A stretch of DNA of 36,954 nt from Candidatus Glassbacteria bacterium. GTDB taxonomy: Bacteria > Gemmatimonadota > Glassbacteria > GWA2-58-10. The translations under genes and the position numbers were made by a program. Numbering within the stretch: position 1 is the stretch's first letter; every line of letters starts with the position of its first letter. Where the stretch lies: NCBI GenBank assembly GCA_019456185.1, contig VRUH01000022.1, forward strand, positions 22,054 through 59,007, in the 5' to 3' direction. Positions 15,245 through 24,657 of the stretch are shown piece by piece. The notes under the pieces were generated by a model. That model saw nothing but the letters and a program-made list of their open reading frames with translations, ran no database searches and was not told where the DNA came from.

Positions 15245-16450
15245 ATGTTCACCTTCCTTACAGCCGGAGAAAGCCACGGCAAAAGCCTCTGCGGGGTAAT
15301 CGACGGGTTCCCGGCCGGTGTCAGCGTGAAAGTGGAGCAGGTGGACCGCGACCTGGCCCGCCGTCAACTGGGCTACGGCCGGGGCGACCGGATGAAAATC
15401 GAGAAAGACCGCGCGGAGATCCTTTCCGGTGTCCGCGGCGGCAGGACCCTGGGCAGTCCGATCGCGTTCCTGGTGCGCAACGACGACTATGTGAACTGGG
15501 ACAGGGTAATGAACGCCGCCGAGAACGATCCGGACCAGGTGGCCGAGAAGCTGGTCCACAATCCGCGTCCGGGCCACGCCGACCTGACCGGTGTGCTCAA
15601 GTACGGTCATGATGACGTGCGCAACGTGCTGGAGCGGGCCAGCGCCCGTGAAACCGCCTCCCGGGTTGCGGTGGGCGCGTTCGCCAAGGCGCTGCTGGGC
15701 CATTTCGACATCAGTGTCACCAGCCACGTGATCGCTTTCGGCGGGATAACCTCTGCTGCCTGGACCCCCGAGAGCGGGATCGAGCCGCAGGATATCAGCG
15801 AGCTGGCCGACAAGAGCGAGGTCCGCTGCCTGGACGAGGACGGCAGCCGCCGGATGATCGAGCGGATCGAGCGGGCCAGAGAGGAAAAAGACACTCTCGG
15901 CGGCATTTTCGAGGTGGTGGTGGCCGGAGTGCCGCCGGGGCTGGGCAGCTACACCCAGTGGGACAAGCGCCTGGACGCCCGGCTGGTGCGCGCCCTGGTC
16001 AGTATCCCGGCTGTCAAGGGCGCCGAGGTGGGCACGGCCTGCGAGAACAGCGCCAGGCCCGGCAGCCAGGTCCACGACGAGATTTTCAAGCGCAAGCCCG
16101 GCGAGAGTGTTCCCGGCCGACCGCATCACGTGGGCCCCTACTATCGCAGGACCAACCGCGCCGGGGGCACCGAGGGCGGCATGTCCAACGCCGAGCCGCT
16201 GATCCTGCGCGCGTTCAAGAAACCGATCCCGACGGTGATGCAGCCGCTCTGGACGGTGGATATCAGTACCGGCGAGCCGGTAAAAGCCAGTACCGAGCGC
16301 AGCGACGTGGCCACCGTGCCGGCGGCGAGCGTGGTGGGCGAGGCCGTGGTGGCGATCGAAATCGCCGGCGCGTTTCTCGAGGAGTTCGGCGGCTCCACAC
16401 TGGTTGACATTCAGAGCAATTACGCTAATTATCTGGAGAGGATCGACTGA
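15245..16450 (+). CDS. aroC: Chorismate synthase
   Basis: Converts 5-enolpyruvylshikimate-3-phosphate to chorismate, the last common step of aromatic amino acid synthesis; needs reduced FMN. The 401-residue protein starts MFTFLTAGESHGKSL, the usual first signature with its conserved GESHG; I start at this ATG (15245) although the frame is open 150 bp further up. Other signatures are GRGDRM, RPGHADLTG, RASARETASRVAVGAF and the C-terminal ERSDVATVPAASVVGEA, which includes FMN-site residues. It is slightly longer than E. coli AroC (361). aroK follows after 3 bp, so the two shikimate genes are probably cotranscribed. Confidence 0.95.
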   Translation: MFTFLTAGESHGKSLCGVIDGFPAGVSVKVEQVDRDLARRQLGYGRGDRMKIEKDRAEILSGVRGGRTLGSPIAFLVRNDDYVNWDRVMNAAENDPDQVAEKLVHNPRPGHADLTGVLKYGHDDVRNVLERASARETASRVAVGAFAKALLGHFDISVTSHVIAFGGITSAAWTPESGIEPQDISELADKSEVRCLDEDGSRRMIERIERAREEKDTLGGIFEVVVAGVPPGLGSYTQWDKRLDARLVRALVSIPAVKGAEVGTACENSARPGSQVHDEIFKRKPGESVPGRPHHVGPYYRRTNRAGGTEGGMSNAEPLILRAFKKPIPTVMQPLWTVDISTGEPVKASTERSDVATVPAASVVGEAVVAIEIAGAFLEEFGGSTLVDIQSNYANYLERID

Positions 16451-16453
16451 GAA

Positions 16454-17011
16454 TTGCCCGAGTCCCGCTCGTTCCGCGGAAAACCCAGTATCTCGCTGAC
16501 CGGTTTCATGTTTACCGGCAAGAGCAGTGTCGGCCGCAGGCTGGCCCGCAAGCTGAATCTGGAGTTCGTGGATCTCGACGAGCGGATAGTGGCCGAGGCG
16601 GGCCGGCCGATCCCGGAGATGTTCAGCCAGGGCGGAGAGAGTGAATTCCGCGAGATCGAACACCGCGTACTGGCGCGGGTACTACCGTTGACCGGCAGGG
16701 TGCTCTCCACCGGCGGCGGAGTCGTGATCGACAGCCGCAACAGGGAACTGCTCCGGCGGCACAGTTGTGTCGTCTGGCTGAAAGCCTCGGCGGAATCGGT
16801 GCTGGCCAGGTTTCGCGAAAGCCGGGGAAAACCACGGCCTCTTTTGGACGTGGACGATCCTGAGGTCAGGATCAGGGAATTGCTGGCGGAACGGGAAAGT
16901 TACTACGCTGAGTGTGACCTCTGCGTGATGACCGACGGGCGGAGCGTGTGGAGGGTCACCGATAAAATTATCGATCTGTTGAACACCGGCGGCCCGCAGT
17001 CCTCCTGTTGA
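16454..17011 (+). CDS. aroK: Shikimate kinase
   Basis: Phosphorylates shikimate to shikimate 3-phosphate using ATP. The 185 residues show the Walker A loop GFMFTGKSS (17-25), DLDERI with the shikimate-binding Asp, a GE-x-EFRE-x-E segment, and the GGGVV loop that contacts shikimate. The lid arginine lies in RESRGKPRPLLD. The start is the TTG at 16454, three bases past the aroC stop; the first in-frame ATG lies inside the Walker loop and cannot be the start. GGAGAGGA at the end of aroC may serve as its ribosome binding site. The N-terminus is about 11 residues longer than usual. Confidence 0.92.
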   Translation: MPESRSFRGKPSISLTGFMFTGKSSVGRRLARKLNLEFVDLDERIVAEAGRPIPEMFSQGGESEFREIEHRVLARVLPLTGRVLSTGGGVVIDSRNRELLRRHSCVVWLKASAESVLARFRESRGKPRPLLDVDDPEVRIRELLAERESYYAECDLCVMTDGRSVWRVTDKIIDLLNTGGPQSSC

Positions 17012-17077
17012 GCCGCCGCGGACGAGTTCGGCAATATAACCTCAACTGGATCAGCTATCCGAGTCAGGAGTACCGGC

Positions 17078-17575
17078 GTGCAGAACAACGTTGAGGAAAT
17101 TATCAGCTATATGAACGAGAATTTCAGCTCCTACGAAATTTTCGAGCGCCAGGTCCGGCGGGTCACCAGGGAGCTGATGGAGCTGGGTTACACGCTGGAG
17201 GAAATCACCCGGGGGATCAACGCCTACCTGGTGCAGCTCGAACCGAAAAGCAGCGACAGGCCCCGCGGAGCCGGGCGCACGGGCAGTCAGCGCACTTTCC
17301 GCGTACTCGACACCGCGGAGCGCCGCTTTATCGGCCGGGACGCCTACGGCTATCTCTGCCTGATTCGTGAACTCGGCCTGGTCAACCATGACGAAACCGA
17401 GGAGCTGATCGGCTATATCACCAGTAACCGGATCGAGGTGGATAACAGCGAACAGCTCCAGGCGGTGATGATGGAGCTGCTGATCGATCCCGAGTACGAC
17501 AGGGACTGCGGCGATGACGATGAGAATGTCGGCGGCGGGGAATCGTGGCACATGTTCCGCAAGAGGTTGAATTGA
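17078..17575 (+). CDS. smg: Smg / DUF494 family protein
   Basis: A 165-residue cytoplasmic protein of the DUF494 (Smg) family, whose function is unknown. It shows the family's two halves: an N-terminal helical domain (VEEIISYMNENFSSYE, RELMELGYTLEEITRGINAY) and a C-terminal part beginning FRVLDTAERRFIGRDAYGYL, with an acidic tail. The start is the GTG at 17078, with AGGAG eight bases upstream. In many proteobacteria smg sits directly before topA (dprA-smg-topA), and the same neighbour is found here 182 bp downstream, which supports the call. Confidence 0.8.
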   Translation: MQNNVEEIISYMNENFSSYEIFERQVRRVTRELMELGYTLEEITRGINAYLVQLEPKSSDRPRGAGRTGSQRTFRVLDTAERRFIGRDAYGYLCLIRELGLVNHDETEELIGYITSNRIEVDNSEQLQAVMMELLIDPEYDRDCGDDDENVGGGESWHMFRKRLN

Positions 17576-17622
17576 GATTTGCAGCTCGCCGGGGCGGTTT
17601 TGTCGCGGATCGCTCCCGGCGG

Positions 17623-17651
17623 TTGACAGGATTGCCCGTACCGCTTATTCA
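17623..17651 (+). promoter_or_regulatory. Possible topA promoter
   Basis: A perfect TTGACA (17623-17628) is followed after 17 bp by TATTCA (17646-17651), a weak -10. Just upstream is an inverted repeat CGCCGGG (17587-17593) / CCCGGCG (17615-17621). topA starts about 105 bp downstream. The weak -10 keeps confidence low. Confidence 0.3.
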
Positions 17652-17757
17652 TTATGACTGCCGGCCCGCCCCAGTTTGGTACGTCGGCGTTTTTTTATGG
17701 ATAATTTGCAGACTGTCAATCGGGAAACGCATGTTTTAACCAGCTTAAGGAAATGGA

Positions 17758-20100
17758 ATGGGTAAAAATCTAGTCATCGTGGAATCCCCGGCCAAGGCCA
17801 AAACGCTCGAGCGCTACCTGGGCAAGGACTACTCGGTCAAGGCGTCGATGGGGCACGTTATAGACCTTCCGGTCAAGGAACTGGGCGTGGACCTTGAGAA
17901 CGAATTCAAGCCCACCTACCAGGTGATCCGGGGCAAAAGTAAAGTGATCAGCGAGCTCAAAAAAGCCGCCCGGGACGCCGATGAGATATTCCTGGCGCCC
18001 GATCCCGACCGCGAGGGCGAGGCGATCGCCTGGCACCTGGCCAGCGTGCTGTCCAAGGACGACAAGCGGATTCATCGCGTAATGTTCAACGAAATCACCA
18101 GGAACGCGGTGCTGGAGGCGATGGATCACCCGCAGAAGCTGAACCGCAGCCTGTTCGAGGCCCAGCAGGCGCGGCGTATTCTCGACCGCCTGGTGGGCTA
18201 CAAAATCAGCCCCCTGCTCTGGAAACGGGTCCGCAGCGGACTCAGCGCCGGGCGGGTCCAGTCCGTGGCCGTGCGGATTGTCTGCGAGCGCGAGGAGGAA
18301 ATCCGCCGCTACCAGCAGAAGGAATACTGGAGTATCCTGGCCGGACTGCTGAGCGGCGGTAAAAACCGGTTCGAGGCGAAACTCTGGACTGTCGACGGCA
18401 AGCGGGTGGTGACCCGGCCCGACGAGGAGGCCGGGCGCGACGACCGGTTCTGGATCACGGATCAGGAACTGGCCGATTCGCTTGCGGTCCAGTTGCGCGG
18501 AGCCGGGCAGGGCAGGGTGGCCGAGGTTGAGCGCAAGCAGAAAAAGCGCAACCCGCAGCCGCCGTTTATCACCAGCACCATGCAGCGCGAGGCCGCTGTC
18601 CGTTTCGGCTGGCCCGCCCGCAAGACCATGCAGGTGGCCCAGGGTCTCTACGAGGGTATCGAGCTGCGCGGCGAGGGAGCCACTGGTCTGATCACCTACA
18701 TGCGTACCGATTCGGCACGTGTCGCCGAGAGCGCTATCGGCCAGGTGCGCGGCCTGATCAAGCAGGAATACGGCGACAAGTATCTTCCCGACAGACCCAA
18801 CAGGTTCTCCAAAGGCAAAAAGGGCGGCAAGGTGCAGGACGCCCACGAGGCGATCCGCCCCACAGGCGTGAACCGCACGCCGGATGCGATGAAGAGGTAT
18901 CTAAACGCAGATCAGCAAAAACTCTATACCCTGGTCTGGTCGCGCTTCGTGGCCAGCCAGATGAAACCGGCGGTCTACGACCAGACCACGATCGATATCG
19001 AGGCCGCCGGGCGGTTCGTGCTGCGCGCCACCGGCAGCGTGATGAAGTTTCCCGGGTTCACCAGGGTCTACACCGAGAACCTGGAGAAAAAGGGCGCCGG
19101 CAACGGCAACGGCGAGGACCGCCTGCTGCCGGAAGTCGAGGCCGGGGAAGTGCTCGGGATGGAAACGATCGAGCCGCGCCGGCATTTCACCCAGCCCCCG
19201 CCCAGGTTCACCGAGAGTTTGCTGATCCGCGAGCTTGAATCGAACGGTATCGGCCGCCCCTCGACCTACGCCTCGATCATGAGCACGATCACCGACAAGG
19301 GCTATGTCCAGCGTCTCAAGGGCTCCCTGCGTCCCACCGACCTGGGCTTCGCTGTCACCGCCCTGCTGGTCGACCGCTTCCCCGGCATCCTCAATGTCCA
19401 GTTCACGGCCAGGATGGAGAACCTGCTCGACGAGGTCGAGGAGGGCCGCAAGGACTGGCACAAGCTGCTCGAGGAGTTCTATGGAGATTTCGAGCCGGCG
19501 CTGGAAAACGCCAAGAAGCAGCGGGGCAAGGTGGTTGTGGAAACCGACGTGGATTGCGACAAGTGCGGCTCGAAAATGGTGATCCGCTGGAGCAAGCACG
19601 GCGCTTTCCTGGGCTGCTCATCCTGGCCCGAATGTAAAAACATCAAGCAGTACGAGCGCGGCGACGACGGCGAGATCAGGATAATCGAGGAGCAGGCCAC
19701 CGGGATCGAGTGCGACAAGTGCGGCAGCCCGATGATCAAGAAGCAGGGCCGCTACGGTCCGTTCCTGGCCTGCTCCAACTACCCGGCGTGCTCCAATATC
19801 AAGCCGCTGACCACGGGTGTCAAATGCGCGCGCGAGGGTTGCGACGGCGAGCTGGTGCAGAAAAAGACCCGCCGCGGCAAAACCTTTTTCAGCTGCAGCA
19901 ACTACCCCGACTGCGATTACGCCACCTGGGACCGTCCCCTGGCCGGAGCCTGCCCGTCCTGCGGCGCTAAAAGCCTGTTTCAGAAAATCTTCCGCGGCGG
20001 ACGTTCCGGCGGAGCCTATTGCGAGTCCTGCAAAGGCAAGTTCAGTATGGAGGAGATCGAGGGCGGCGAGAGCGGCGGCGATGTGGCCCAGAGCGCCTGA
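17758..20100 (+). CDS. topA: DNA topoisomerase I
   Basis: A type IA topoisomerase of 780 residues that relaxes negative supercoils through a 5'-phosphotyrosine intermediate. The N-terminal Toprim domain shows VESPAKAKTLERYLG and the metal-binding DPDREGEAIAWH. The active-site Tyr is in GLITYMRTDS (about residue 314), and RPSTYASIMSTI is a further family signature. The C-terminus carries three clear four-cysteine zinc ribbons (starting CDKCGSKM, CDKCGSPM and CAREGCDG) and a fourth CPSCG...YCESC pair, more than some homologues have. The ATG at 17758 follows AAGGAA. xerC begins 70 bp downstream. Confidence 0.97.
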   Translation: MGKNLVIVESPAKAKTLERYLGKDYSVKASMGHVIDLPVKELGVDLENEFKPTYQVIRGKSKVISELKKAARDADEIFLAPDPDREGEAIAWHLASVLSKDDKRIHRVMFNEITRNAVLEAMDHPQKLNRSLFEAQQARRILDRLVGYKISPLLWKRVRSGLSAGRVQSVAVRIVCEREEEIRRYQQKEYWSILAGLLSGGKNRFEAKLWTVDGKRVVTRPDEEAGRDDRFWITDQELADSLAVQLRGAGQGRVAEVERKQKKRNPQPPFITSTMQREAAVRFGWPARKTMQVAQGLYEGIELRGEGATGLITYMRTDSARVAESAIGQVRGLIKQEYGDKYLPDRPNRFSKGKKGGKVQDAHEAIRPTGVNRTPDAMKRYLNADQQKLYTLVWSRFVASQMKPAVYDQTTIDIEAAGRFVLRATGSVMKFPGFTRVYTENLEKKGAGNGNGEDRLLPEVEAGEVLGMETIEPRRHFTQPPPRFTESLLIRELESNGIGRPSTYASIMSTITDKGYVQRLKGSLRPTDLGFAVTALLVDRFPGILNVQFTARMENLLDEVEEGRKDWHKLLEEFYGDFEPALENAKKQRGKVVVETDVDCDKCGSKMVIRWSKHGAFLGCSSWPECKNIKQYERGDDGEIRIIEEQATGIECDKCGSPMIKKQGRYGPFLACSNYPACSNIKPLTTGVKCAREGCDGELVQKKTRRGKTFFSCSNYPDCDYATWDRPLAGACPSCGAKSLFQKIFRGGRSGGAYCESCKGKFSMEEIEGGESGGDVAQSA

Positions 20101-20169
20101 AACCGCCCCCCGGCATGTTTCATGCAGGATATTTTTGCAGGTTTGACTAACTCGTGTCCAGGGTGAGTT

Positions 20170-21072
20170 ATGAAGGAAAACCTCGAAAAATATCTTCGCC
20201 ACCTGGCCGGCCGGCGCAACTACTCCAGCCACACAGTGGCCGCATACGGCCGCGATCTCCGCGAGTTTATCGCCTTCCTCGAAGAGTACCGCGCGGTCAG
20301 GGACCCGGCTCCCGGCAGCCTGGACAGACTCGAACTCCGCGCCTGGCTGGGCTGGCTGTCGCGCCGCAAGCTGGCCAAAACCACGATCAACCGTAAGATG
20401 GCCTCGCTGAAGGGGTTCTGCTCCTGGCTCTCCGGCTGCGAGCTGCTCCAATCCGACCCCGCCTCTTCACTCGTATCGCTCAAAACAGAGAAACGGCGCC
20501 CGGAATATTTCACCGCCGAGCAGGCCCGGCGGCTGATCGAGTCTGTCGACGGCCGCTCGCTCAGGGACCTGACGACGCGAGCGGTTCTGGAGCTTCTCTA
20601 CAGCTCGGGACTCCGTCTGTCAGAACTTGTGGGGCTGAATATGTCCGGCTACAGCTCAGCGCGGGGAACCGTGCGCGTGCTGGGCAAGGGCAGCAGGGAG
20701 AGGCTGGTGCCGGTGGGAAGGAAAGCTCAACAGGCTATCGAAAGGTATCTGGCTGCCCGGCGGAGGGAGCAGGGGAGTTACGGTCCGGCCGACCCGTTGT
20801 TCGCGGGCGGAAACGGCAAAAGGATTGACCGCCGTCAGGTACAGCGCCTGATGGCCGAGGCCTGCGCCCGCGCCGGTGATTCCCGCCGCGTCGGGCCGCA
20901 TGCGCTGCGCCACAGTTTCGCCACCGGGATGCTCGAAGCCGGTGCGGACCTGCTCTCGATTGCCGAGATGCTGGGCCATGACAGCCTGTCCACCACCCAG
21001 AAATACACCCACCTCACGGTCGAGCGCCTGCGCCAGGTCCATCGCCAGGCACACCCGCGCAGCGGAAGCTAA
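20170..21072 (+). CDS. xerC: Tyrosine recombinase, XerC/XerD type
   Basis: A 300-residue tyrosine recombinase with the Xer layout: a SAM-like N-terminal DNA-binding domain (residues about 1-90) and a C-terminal catalytic domain. All catalytic residues are present: Arg149 (SSGLRLSEL), the beta-hairpin Lys (LGKGSRERL), His244 and Arg247 (HALRHSF), His270 (LGHDSLSTTQ) and the nucleophile Tyr279 (KYTHL). Such proteins resolve chromosome dimers at dif. Placement between topA and hslVU matches the codV-clpQ-clpY arrangement of Firmicutes and supports a housekeeping rather than phage role; XerC versus XerD cannot be separated by eye. The stop codon overlaps that of a minus-strand gene remnant. Confidence 0.92.
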   Translation: MKENLEKYLRHLAGRRNYSSHTVAAYGRDLREFIAFLEEYRAVRDPAPGSLDRLELRAWLGWLSRRKLAKTTINRKMASLKGFCSWLSGCELLQSDPASSLVSLKTEKRRPEYFTAEQARRLIESVDGRSLRDLTTRAVLELLYSSGLRLSELVGLNMSGYSSARGTVRVLGKGSRERLVPVGRKAQQAIERYLAARRREQGSYGPADPLFAGGNGKRIDRRQVQRLMAEACARAGDSRRVGPHALRHSFATGMLEAGADLLSIAEMLGHDSLSTTQKYTHLTVERLRQVHRQAHPRSGS

Positions 21073-21357
21073 GCGCGGTCATCTTGAAAGATATCGCCGA
21101 CCGCCGCCACGGCCTTTTCAGCGGCCGCTTTCGCGGCCTCGGTTTGCTCGATGTAGCGGCAGGCGCGCGTGAGGTTTGTCAGCGCACGCGCACTTTCACC
21201 TTCCTGTTCGATATATTTTCTCCATTGCCTGGCCAGCTCCAGGTATGAGGCTTTGTCCAGTACTATTTTGGTTTTTGACTGTACCGGGTCAGGTTCGAGT
21301 GCGGCGGAAAGTCCGCTAGCAACCAGCAGCGATAATAAAGATGATACCTTTGAACAC
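21069..21357 (-). pseudogene. Frameshifted remnant of a small exported TPR-like protein
   Basis: A GTG at 21357 has AGGAG well placed upstream, but its frame stops after 13 codons. If one of the two C bases at plus 21347-21348 is removed, a continuous 95-residue product appears. It has a textbook signal peptide (MFKVSSLLSLLVASGLSA) and a helical mature part with a TPR-like core (RALTNLTRACRYIEQTEA, then AAEKAV). It ends at a TAG (21069-21071) overlapping the xerC stop. The downstream frame has no start codon of its own. Either the gene has decayed by a +1 insertion and also lost later repeats, or the extra base is a sequencing error. The rest of the spacer up to hslV (21358-21576) shows no gene. 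Confidence 0.6.
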
Positions 21358-21576
21358 GGTGATTTCTCCTGTTAAGATGGATAGGTAAAATTAGGTGTGC
21401 AATGATCATTACTCTAGAAGAGCACATGACAGGGGAGAAACGTTCACGGAAATTGACTGGTTCGGTTCCGGAGTGTGGGATACTCGAATCGAACACCCAT
21501 ATTGAAAAGACGGACAGAAGTTAGTAGATTTATTTCTTTCTCAATTTATTTTCCCACTGCACAGGCGGATAGCGAG

Positions 21577-22125
21577 ATGGAACAGACCGGGGGAAACAGG
21601 ATTCGCAGTACCACCATTCTGGCGGTGCGCAAGGACGGCCACCTGGCTCTCGGCGGCGACGGCCAGGTAACCCTGGGCGACTCGGTGCTCAAGAGCGGAG
21701 CCACCAAGGTGCGCACGCTGCAGGAGGGCAAGGTGCTGGCCGGGTTCGCCGGCTCGGTGGCCGACGCCCTGACGCTGTTCGAGAAGTTCGAGGCCAAGCT
21801 CAAGGACCATCCGGCCAACCTTCCCCGCGCGGCGGTGGAACTGGCCAAGGAGTGGCGCACCGACCGCTACCTTCGCCGCCTCGAGGCCCAGCTGGCAGTC
21901 GCCGACCGCGACCACAGCTTTCTGATCAGCGGCACGGGCGACGTGATCGAGCCGGACGACGGGGTGATGTCGATCGGCAGCGGCAGCACGATGGCGCTGG
22001 CCGCCGCGCGCGCGCTGGTGGCCCACAGCAAGCTGGGCGCGGGCGGGATTGTCCGCTCGGCGCTGGAGATCACCGCTGATATCTGTATCTACACCAACAG
22101 GGAAATAACGGTACTGGAGCTTTAG
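21577..22125 (+). CDS. hslV: ATP-dependent protease peptidase subunit HslV (ClpQ)
   Basis: The proteasome-like threonine peptidase of the HslUV complex, which forms stacked hexamers and degrades proteins fed in by HslU. The nucleophile is the first Thr of [20 protein letters not shown]. From the ATG at 21577 this is Thr12, so an 11-residue propeptide ([11 protein letters not shown]) must be removed; E. coli HslV loses only Met. The frame is open for another 34 codons upstream, but those are AT-rich and unlike HslV. Other landmarks are [19 protein letters not shown] and the C-terminal [14 protein letters not shown]. Length (182) is normal. hslU follows after 16 bp. Confidence 0.95.
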   Translation: MEQTGGNRIRSTTILAVRKDGHLALGGDGQVTLGDSVLKSGATKVRTLQEGKVLAGFAGSVADALTLFEKFEAKLKDHPANLPRAAVELAKEWRTDRYLRRLEAQLAVADRDHSFLISGTGDVIEPDDGVMSIGSGSTMALAAARALVAHSKLGAGGIVRSALEITADICIYTNREITVLEL

Positions 22126-22141
22126 GAGCGGAAGCGGGAAG

Positions 22142-23647
22142 ATGGAAGAAGAAAAAATCGAAAAAGCGGGCGACGGGAAACCAGCCGACCGCAGCACCGG
22201 GAGCCAGGACGAGGAATGTTTGATCGACCTCTCCACCGAACCCTCGCCGCGGCAGATTGTCGAGGAACTCGACCGTTATATTATCGGCCAGGACAAGGCC
22301 AAGAGGAGCGTGTCGATTGCCCTGCGCAACCGCTGGCGGCGGCAGAACGTGGGCGAGGAGATGCGCGAGGAGATACTGCCCAACAATATCGTGATGATCG
22401 GGCCGACCGGGGTGGGCAAGACCGAAATCGCCCGTCGCCTGGCCCGGCTGGCCGGTGCGCCGTTTATCAAGGTGGAGGCCAGCAAGTTCACCGAGGTCGG
22501 CTACGTGGGCCGCGATGTCGAGTCGATTATCCGCGAACTGGTGGAGCTGAGCGTTTCGATGGTCCGCGACGACCGCGAGGCGGGTGTGGAGGAAGAAGCC
22601 ACCCGGACTGCCGAGGAGAAAATCCTGGACCTGCTCCTGCCGCCTGTCCCGGAGCGGAAGCGCAGTTCGCGCCTGGCCGATAAATCTCCGGTGAGCGAAC
22701 AGCTTTATGAAGCTAAGGTGGAGGAAGTGATCGAGGAAGCGGAGGACGATGAGCCTCGCGAACGGCGGGAGAGGATCAGGGAAAAATTTCGCAAGAAACT
22801 CGAGGCCGGAAAGTTGGAGGACCGCAAGGTTGAAATCGAGTTCTCCACCCGGGGCCTGCCGATGATGGACATGTTCAACTTGCCGGGCATGGAGGAAATG
22901 GATGTCAACATCGGCGAGATGCTGGAGGTGATGGTGCCGCAGCGTAAGAAGAAGCGCGAGGTGACCGTTTCCGAGGCGCGCCGGATCCTGATCGGCGAGG
23001 AAATCCAGAAGCTGGTGGACATGGAGGACGTGATCGGCGAGGCGATCGACCGGGTGGAGGAATCGGGGATCGTGTTCCTCGACGAAATGGACAAGATTGC
23101 CGGACCCTCATCCAAGACCGGCCCGGATGTGAGCCGCGAGGGAGTCCAGCGCGACCTCCTGCCGATTGTCGAGGGCTCGAATGTCCCGACCAAGTACGGC
23201 CTGGTGCGCACCGACCATGTGCTGTTTATCGCCGCCGGGGCGTTTCACCAGACCAAGCCCACCGACCTGATCCCCGAGCTGCAGGGGCGGTTTCCGATCA
23301 GGGTCGAGCTGGAGGCCCTGAGCGAGGAGGAATTCTACCGGATTCTTACCGAGCCCAGAAACGCGCTGGTTAGCCAGTACGTGGAGCTGCTTCGCACCGA
23401 GGGCGCCACGGTGGAGTTCGACGACGGCGCCGTGCGCGAAGTGGCCCGGACAGCCTGGCTGCTGAACCAGAAGATGGTGAATATCGGGGCCCGCAGGCTG
23501 CACACGGTGATGTTCGCCCTGATGGAGGATCTGCTGTTTGAATTGCCCGAGCGCGAGGAGAAAAAGATATCGATCACCGCGGAGACCGTGCTCGAGCGGT
23601 TGGAGAAGCTTGTTCAGGACGAGGACCTGCGCAAGTACATCCTCTGA
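22142..23647 (+). CDS. hslU: ATP-dependent protease ATPase subunit HslU (ClpY)
   Basis: The AAA+ unfoldase partner of HslV. The 501 residues show Walker A GPTGVGKT, the pore-loop region GYVGRDVESIIREL, an intermediate (I) domain rich in charged residues (about 150-250), Walker B VFLDEMDKIA and the C-terminal sensor-2 region (NIGARRLHTVM). The C-terminus KYIL fits the HslU tail that inserts into HslV. It is about 55 residues longer than E. coli HslU (443), mostly an acidic, probably disordered extension before PSPRQIVEELDRYIIGQ and a longer I domain. The ATG at 22142 follows hslV closely. Confidence 0.95.
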   Translation: MEEEKIEKAGDGKPADRSTGSQDEECLIDLSTEPSPRQIVEELDRYIIGQDKAKRSVSIALRNRWRRQNVGEEMREEILPNNIVMIGPTGVGKTEIARRLARLAGAPFIKVEASKFTEVGYVGRDVESIIRELVELSVSMVRDDREAGVEEEATRTAEEKILDLLLPPVPERKRSSRLADKSPVSEQLYEAKVEEVIEEAEDDEPRERRERIREKFRKKLEAGKLEDRKVEIEFSTRGLPMMDMFNLPGMEEMDVNIGEMLEVMVPQRKKKREVTVSEARRILIGEEIQKLVDMEDVIGEAIDRVEESGIVFLDEMDKIAGPSSKTGPDVSREGVQRDLLPIVEGSNVPTKYGLVRTDHVLFIAAGAFHQTKPTDLIPELQGRFPIRVELEALSEEEFYRILTEPRNALVSQYVELLRTEGATVEFDDGAVREVARTAWLLNQKMVNIGARRLHTVMFALMEDLLFELPEREEKKISITAETVLERLEKLVQDEDLRKYIL

Positions 23648-23694
23648 TTAGAAACGATATTTTTTTATCTTCTAGTGCAGCGGAGACGAGGATT

Positions 23695-24657
23695 ATGAAA
23701 AGGGACTTTGTTTCAATCGGCGATTTCAGTCCCACCGAACTGCGGGAGACAATCCGGCTGGCTGCGTGGCTGAAAAAAGTGCGGAAGACGCCGCAGGAGA
23801 TCAGGCCGCTGGTGGGACGATCGATGGCGATGATATTCGAAAAACCGAGCCTGCGCACAAGAGTAACGTTCGAGCTGGCGATGGTGGAGTTGGGTGGCCA
23901 CGCACTGGAGCTTCAGGCTTCCGGAGTCAAGCTGGGCGAGCGCGAGAGCGTACCGGATGTCGGGCACAACCTGGAGCGCTGGGTCGATATCGTCACCGCC
24001 AGGGTATTCCGCAACGAGACGGTCAGGATGCTGGCCGAGAGCATGCAGGTGCCGGTGATCAACGCTCTCTGCGACGAGGAACATCCCTGCCAGGCTGTGG
24101 CTGATATTCTTACCGTTGAGGAACTGTCCCGCGGAAAATTCCCCGGGGTCAGCCTGGCCTACGTGGGCGACGGTAACAATGTCTGCCACTCGCTGATGCT
24201 GATCGCGGCCGCGCTGGGACTCGATATGAGAGTTTCCACGCCCGAAGGCTACGAGCCGGACGAGCGGTTTATCAAGCGGGCTGGAGAACTGGCCGACCAG
24301 AGCGGGGGGGCGTTCAGCCTCCATCGCGATCCGTCCGAGGCGGTGGCGGGAGCGGAGTTTGTCTATACGGACGTCTGGGCGAGCATGGGGCAGGAGGAAG
24401 AAAGCGCAGCGCGTCGGGAAGTGTTTATCAGCCACCAGGTCAACGCTGAACTGCTGTCCAATGCGGCGGACACCTGTTATGTGCTGCATTGCCTGCCGGC
24501 CCACAGGGGTGAGGAAATCACGGATGAGGTTATCGACGGGCCGCGGGCGCGCGTGTTCGACCAGGCGGAGAACAGGCTGCACGCCCAGAAAGCGGTGATC
24601 CTCAGGCTGCTGGCGCCGGACATCGCCGGCAAGCTGACCGGAATGGAAATTGCGTGA
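23695..24657 (+). CDS. argF: Ornithine carbamoyltransferase
   Basis: Transfers a carbamoyl group to ornithine to give citrulline in arginine synthesis. The 320-residue protein carries the carbamoyl-phosphate loop as EKPSLRTRVTFE (Leu where STRTR is commoner), the HPCQAVAD motif and the ornithine/active-site segment HCLPAHRGEE. The VWASMGQEEE segment matches the SMG ornithine loop of OTCases rather than aspartate carbamoyltransferases. An ATG at 23695 is preceded by GACGAGG. I see no clear ARG box in the 47-bp gap after hslU. Its stop overlaps the gcvT start. Confidence 0.93.
   Translation: MKRDFVSIGDFSPTELRETIRLAAWLKKVRKTPQEIRPLVGRSMAMIFEKPSLRTRVTFELAMVELGGHALELQASGVKLGERESVPDVGHNLERWVDIVTARVFRNETVRMLAESMQVPVINALCDEEHPCQAVADILTVEELSRGKFPGVSLAYVGDGNNVCHSLMLIAAALGLDMRVSTPEGYEPDERFIKRAGELADQSGGAFSLHRDPSEAVAGAEFVYTDVWASMGQEEESAARREVFISHQVNAELLSNAADTCYVLHCLPAHRGEEITDEVIDGPRARVFDQAENRLHAQKAVILRLLAPDIAGKLTGMEIA

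Noticed and set aside
15215-16663. 482-codon minus-strand frame opposite aroC/aroK
   Set aside because: Shadow of two unmistakable plus-strand genes.
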